Assembly: GCA_964581355.1 (NCBI GenBank)
Contig: CAZOOA010000046.1
Span: 1-24,155 of the forward strand
Origin: CAZOOA01 sp964581355
GTDB lineage: Bacteria; Bacillota; Dethiobacteria; DTU022; UBA8154
Direction of reading: 5' to 3'
Length of the DNA: 24,155 nucleotides
A model generated the notes under the pieces. The model saw only the letters and a list, made by a program, of their open reading frames with translations. It was not told where the DNA came from and ran no database searches. Positions 22,123 through 24,155 of the stretch are shown here, in pieces (within the stretch, counting starts at the first letter, position 1; every line of letters begins with the position of its first letter). The translations under genes and the position numbers were made by a program.

Positions 22123-22740
22123 TCAGGATAAAAACGGGTTAAACTGCCGCTCTTCGCCTACGGTGGTTAATGAGCCGTGCCCGGGGTAAACCTCTGTATC
22201 GTCATTGTACACCAGAATCTTACTTTTAATGCTGGCAATAATCTGCTGGTATGATCCACCGGGCAGGTCGGTCCGCCCGATAGAACCTGCGAAAAGGGTG
22301 TCGCCTGTAAAAAGGCGGCCTTGAATATCCAAAGTGACACTACCAGGAGTGTGGCCTGGGGTTTCCAGGACCTGGATGGACAGGCGTCCTGCCGAAAAAA
22401 CATCGCCGTTCCGGAAGGTTTGGTCCGGGGCCGGCAGCTTGCCTTTACCTGTAAATAATGCCAGGCTGGCCTGGGGACTGCGAAACATGGGAGCATCCTT
22501 TTCATGAACCAGGACAGGAACAGCAAACGCTTTTTTTACCTCCCCGTTGGAGCCCACGTGGTCAATATGTCCATGGGTATTGATAATATATTTTACAGCC
22601 ATACCCATTTCCCCGGCTTTTTTTACCACCTGCTTGCCTTCAGCCCCGGGATCGATAATGACGCCTTCCTTTGTTTCCGGGCAGGCTACCAGGTAACAGT
22701 TGGCAGCAAAAGCCCCGACTTCCATTTTTTCTATGAGCAA
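22123..22740 (-). CDS. Metallo-beta-lactamase fold hydrolase (glyoxalase II-like)
   Basis: A soluble binuclear metal hydrolase of the YcbL/glyoxalase II-like group. Metal motifs are THGHIDHVG (the HxHxDH signature), TPGHTPGS, FTGDTLF and YPGHG near the C-terminus. The substrate is unknown; thioester hydrolysis is typical. Start choice is uncertain. TTG at 22740 gives MLIEKMEVGAFAANCYLV, which matches family N-termini and has AAGGGG 8 nt upstream. GTG at 22785 adds 15 residues but touches its GGAGG site directly. A TATAAT on the minus strand at 22806-22811 gives it a possible own promoter. Confidence 0.82.
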   Translation of the reverse strand: MLIEKMEVGAFAANCYLVACPETKEGVIIDPGAEGKQVVKKAGEMGMAVKYIINTHGHIDHVGSNGEVKKAFAVPVLVHEKDAPMFRSPQASLALFTGKGKLPAPDQTFRNGDVFSAGRLSIQVLETPGHTPGSVTLDIQGRLFTGDTLFAGSIGRTDLPGGSYQQIIASIKSKILVYNDDTEVYPGHGSLTTVGEERQFNPFLS

Positions 22741-22805
22741 AAATGTCGCCCCTTCCCCTGGCGCAAAAGAGGAAAAAGGGCTCACCCTCCTTTCCTTCTT
22801 TAATA

Positions 22806-22811
22806 ATTATA
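22806..22811 (-). promoter_or_regulatory. Candidate -10 box for the MBL hydrolase gene
   Basis: A perfect TATAAT on the minus strand lies between metX and the hydrolase. No good -35 box stands at 16-18 nt, so support is modest. The intergenic gap from 22786 to 22863 is otherwise AT-rich and featureless. Confidence 0.35.
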
Positions 22812-22863
22812 CACCACCTTAAAAAATCCCTTCCAGATATTAAAGATAAAGAATAGAAAGATC

Positions 22864-24039
22864 TTATTCCCGACCTTGCTCCACTTCTTGCAGGCAGCGG
22901 TGAATATACTCTTCCATCTGTTCAAATTCCATCAAAAAAGCATCATGCCCATGCGGGGATACCAGTTCATCATAGCGGGCATCTACACCGCAGCGGCGCA
23001 TTTCTATGGCCAGCCCCCGCACTTCCCGGGGGTAAAACAAAATATCCGTGCTGATCCCCAGAAGAAAAACCATAGCACTGATGCGCCTGAGAGCGGCTTC
23101 ATACGATGTATAACCACGACTCAGGTCATGTAAATCCATGGCCTTGGAAAGATACAGGTACGAGTTGGGATCAAAGCGATGGGTTAGTTTTTCCCCCTGA
23201 TGGTTAAGGTAACTTTCCACAGCAAACTGCTCGTAAAAAGCAAAGGGATTACAATCTTCGGCTTTTTGTAATTCCCGCCCAAAGCGCCTTTCAAAAGACT
23301 CGTTGCTGCGGTAGGTGATGGTGGCAATAATCCGGGCCAGGGCCAGACCCTGGCGGGGAAACTCTTTCCCGTAATACTGCCCCCGGCGCCAGTCCGGATC
23401 GTTCATGATCGCCCTGCGGGCCGCCTGGTTAAAAGCAACACCGATGGGGGAAAAACGCCCGGAGGTAGCTATAGCCATGACGCTGCGCACCATTTTGGGA
23501 TACATTACAGCCCATTCCAGTGCCTGCATTCCTCCCATGGAGCCGCCAATAACGGTGATCAGCTCCTTGACTCCCAGGTGTTCCAGCAGTATTTTCTGTG
23601 CCCGGACCATGTCTTTGATCGTCACCACAGGGAAACCCATACCATAAGGCTTGCCTGTAGCAGCATCCAGGGAGGCCGGCCCCGTGGAACCGTAACAACT
23701 ACCCAGAATGTTACTGCAGACAATAAAATAGCGGTTGGTATCCAGGGGACGCCCGGGCCCGATTAAAGGTTCCCACCACCCTTTTTCTTTGCCCTGCTGG
23801 GGCGGAGGACCAACCAGACTGCCTCCCGTTAGCGCATGGGCAATATAGATAGCGTTGTCTTTTCCTGGAGCCAGGGTGCCGTACGTCTGGTAGTTGACAA
23901 TGACCGATTTTAATGAGGCTCCACTCTCCAGGATAAAATTTCCCGAAGGCTCGGTAAAACCAAAAAAACACTCCCCTTCAAAGGAAGGGTAAAGGGCTTC
24001 CCTCTCCGGAAGGCAGTTATTTTCTGGCACAAAGTTCAT
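22864..24039 (-). CDS. metX: Homoserine O-acetyltransferase (MetX)
   Basis: Acetylates homoserine with acetyl-CoA, the committed step of methionine synthesis by the direct sulfhydrylation route. The 391-aa alpha/beta-hydrolase shows IAHALTGG (66-73), NILGSCYGSTGP (110-121), nucleophile S167 in GGSMGGMQ, D332 in GISTDILFYP and H365 in SPHGHDAF, completing the catalytic triad. GGAG lies about 11 nt before the ATG, at 24039. Some family members use succinyl-CoA, and sequence by eye cannot settle this. The leader upstream carries a terminator-like hairpin with an alternative fold (24085-24136). Confidence 0.93.
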   Translation of the reverse strand: MNFVPENNCLPEREALYPSFEGECFFGFTEPSGNFILESGASLKSVIVNYQTYGTLAPGKDNAIYIAHALTGGSLVGPPPQQGKEKGWWEPLIGPGRPLDTNRYFIVCSNILGSCYGSTGPASLDAATGKPYGMGFPVVTIKDMVRAQKILLEHLGVKELITVIGGSMGGMQALEWAVMYPKMVRSVMAIATSGRFSPIGVAFNQAARRAIMNDPDWRRGQYYGKEFPRQGLALARIIATITYRSNESFERRFGRELQKAEDCNPFAFYEQFAVESYLNHQGEKLTHRFDPNSYLYLSKAMDLHDLSRGYTSYEAALRRISAMVFLLGISTDILFYPREVRGLAIEMRRCGVDARYDELVSPHGHDAFLMEFEQMEEYIHRCLQEVEQGRE

Positions 24040-24084
24040 TCCCGTTAGTCTCCTTCCCTAAAATTGGGCTTATGTAACCTGGAC

Positions 24085-24136
24085 AAGAGGAGACTTTTTT
24101 TTAAAAAAACATCCTCTTCTTGGGGAAAGAAGAGGA
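24085..24136 (-). terminator. Terminator hairpin with an alternative pairing ahead of metX (possible attenuator)
   Basis: On the minus strand, a perfect 10-bp stem (24127-24136 with 24112-24121, 5-nt loop) is followed by TG and seven T, a strong intrinsic terminator. Its 3' arm can also pair with TCCTCTT farther downstream (plus 24085-24091), with the T7 and A8 tracts (24095-24109) pairing inside. The two folds exclude each other. It lies 60-100 nt before metX. It could simply end an upstream gene. No S-box or T-box core is visible in the 19 bases left in the window. Confidence 0.55.
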
Positions 24137-24155
24137 CTGCTTATTTGAAGGTTCC

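Noticed and set aside
24040..24155. SAM-I (S-box) riboswitch ahead of metX
   Set aside because: Only the terminator region is inside the window; none of the conserved aptamer core is visible, so it cannot be called.

Overview
The window looks like chromosome from an anaerobic, endospore-forming Firmicute of the class Clostridia (Peptococcaceae-like). The evidence is spoIIR next to a sigma-G-type sporulation factor, Rho with LysM/M23 envelope genes, strong AGGAGG-type ribosome binding sites, frequent GTG/TTG starts, and nickel genes (larB, larC, nikR) of the kind common in nickel-using anaerobes. No phage, IS transposase, rRNA, tRNA or CRISPR array is visible. Names come from motifs and family knowledge; no database search was run.

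Layout. Almost everything is on the minus strand, so transcription runs from high to low coordinates. 24.15-20.7 kb: metX behind a hairpin leader, a glyoxalase-II-like hydrolase, then pyruvoyl arginine decarboxylase (pdaD) and spermidine synthase (speE), then pyrG. 19-17.4 kb: sppA signal-peptide peptidase and a Yip1 membrane protein. 17.3-14.7 kb: central carbon genes fba, a transaldolase-like gene and class II fructose bisphosphatase (glpX). 14.6-12.4 kb: a Ca2+/cation antiporter and rho. 12.2-8.6 kb: LysM-M23 peptidase, rpmE, yqhQ and prfA. 8.1-7.2 kb: prmC. 6.6-4.9 kb: a sigma-G-like gene overlapping spoIIR. 4.7-2.6 kb: a Na+/phosphate cotransporter and fur. The start of a Sua5/TsaC gene lies at the left edge. 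The order prfA - prmC - spoIIR - sua5 follows, from memory, the Bacillus subtilis backbone, with extra genes interleaved.

The only plus-strand genes are larB-larC (nickel-pincer cofactor synthesis) and nikR (nickel-responsive repressor). All the nickel-related genes therefore run against the conserved backbone and lie between prmC and sua5.

The least explained stretch is about 0.5 kb between prfA and prmC (8093-8604). It is GC-rich, full of possible stems, and has no convincing gene. A 12-bp perfect direct repeat brackets its GC-rich core, and one copy covers the prfA stop codon. The right end of the core shares 23 of 26 bases with a sequence upstream of sua5 (325-350, minus strand). This suggests a repeated, possibly mobile or RNA-encoding, element. 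Other points of interest are a G6A5 run at the LarC1/LarC2 linker with stops in both alternative frames, a divergent sigma-G paralogue coupled to spoIIR behind a forespore-type promoter match, and mutually exclusive hairpins ahead of metX.
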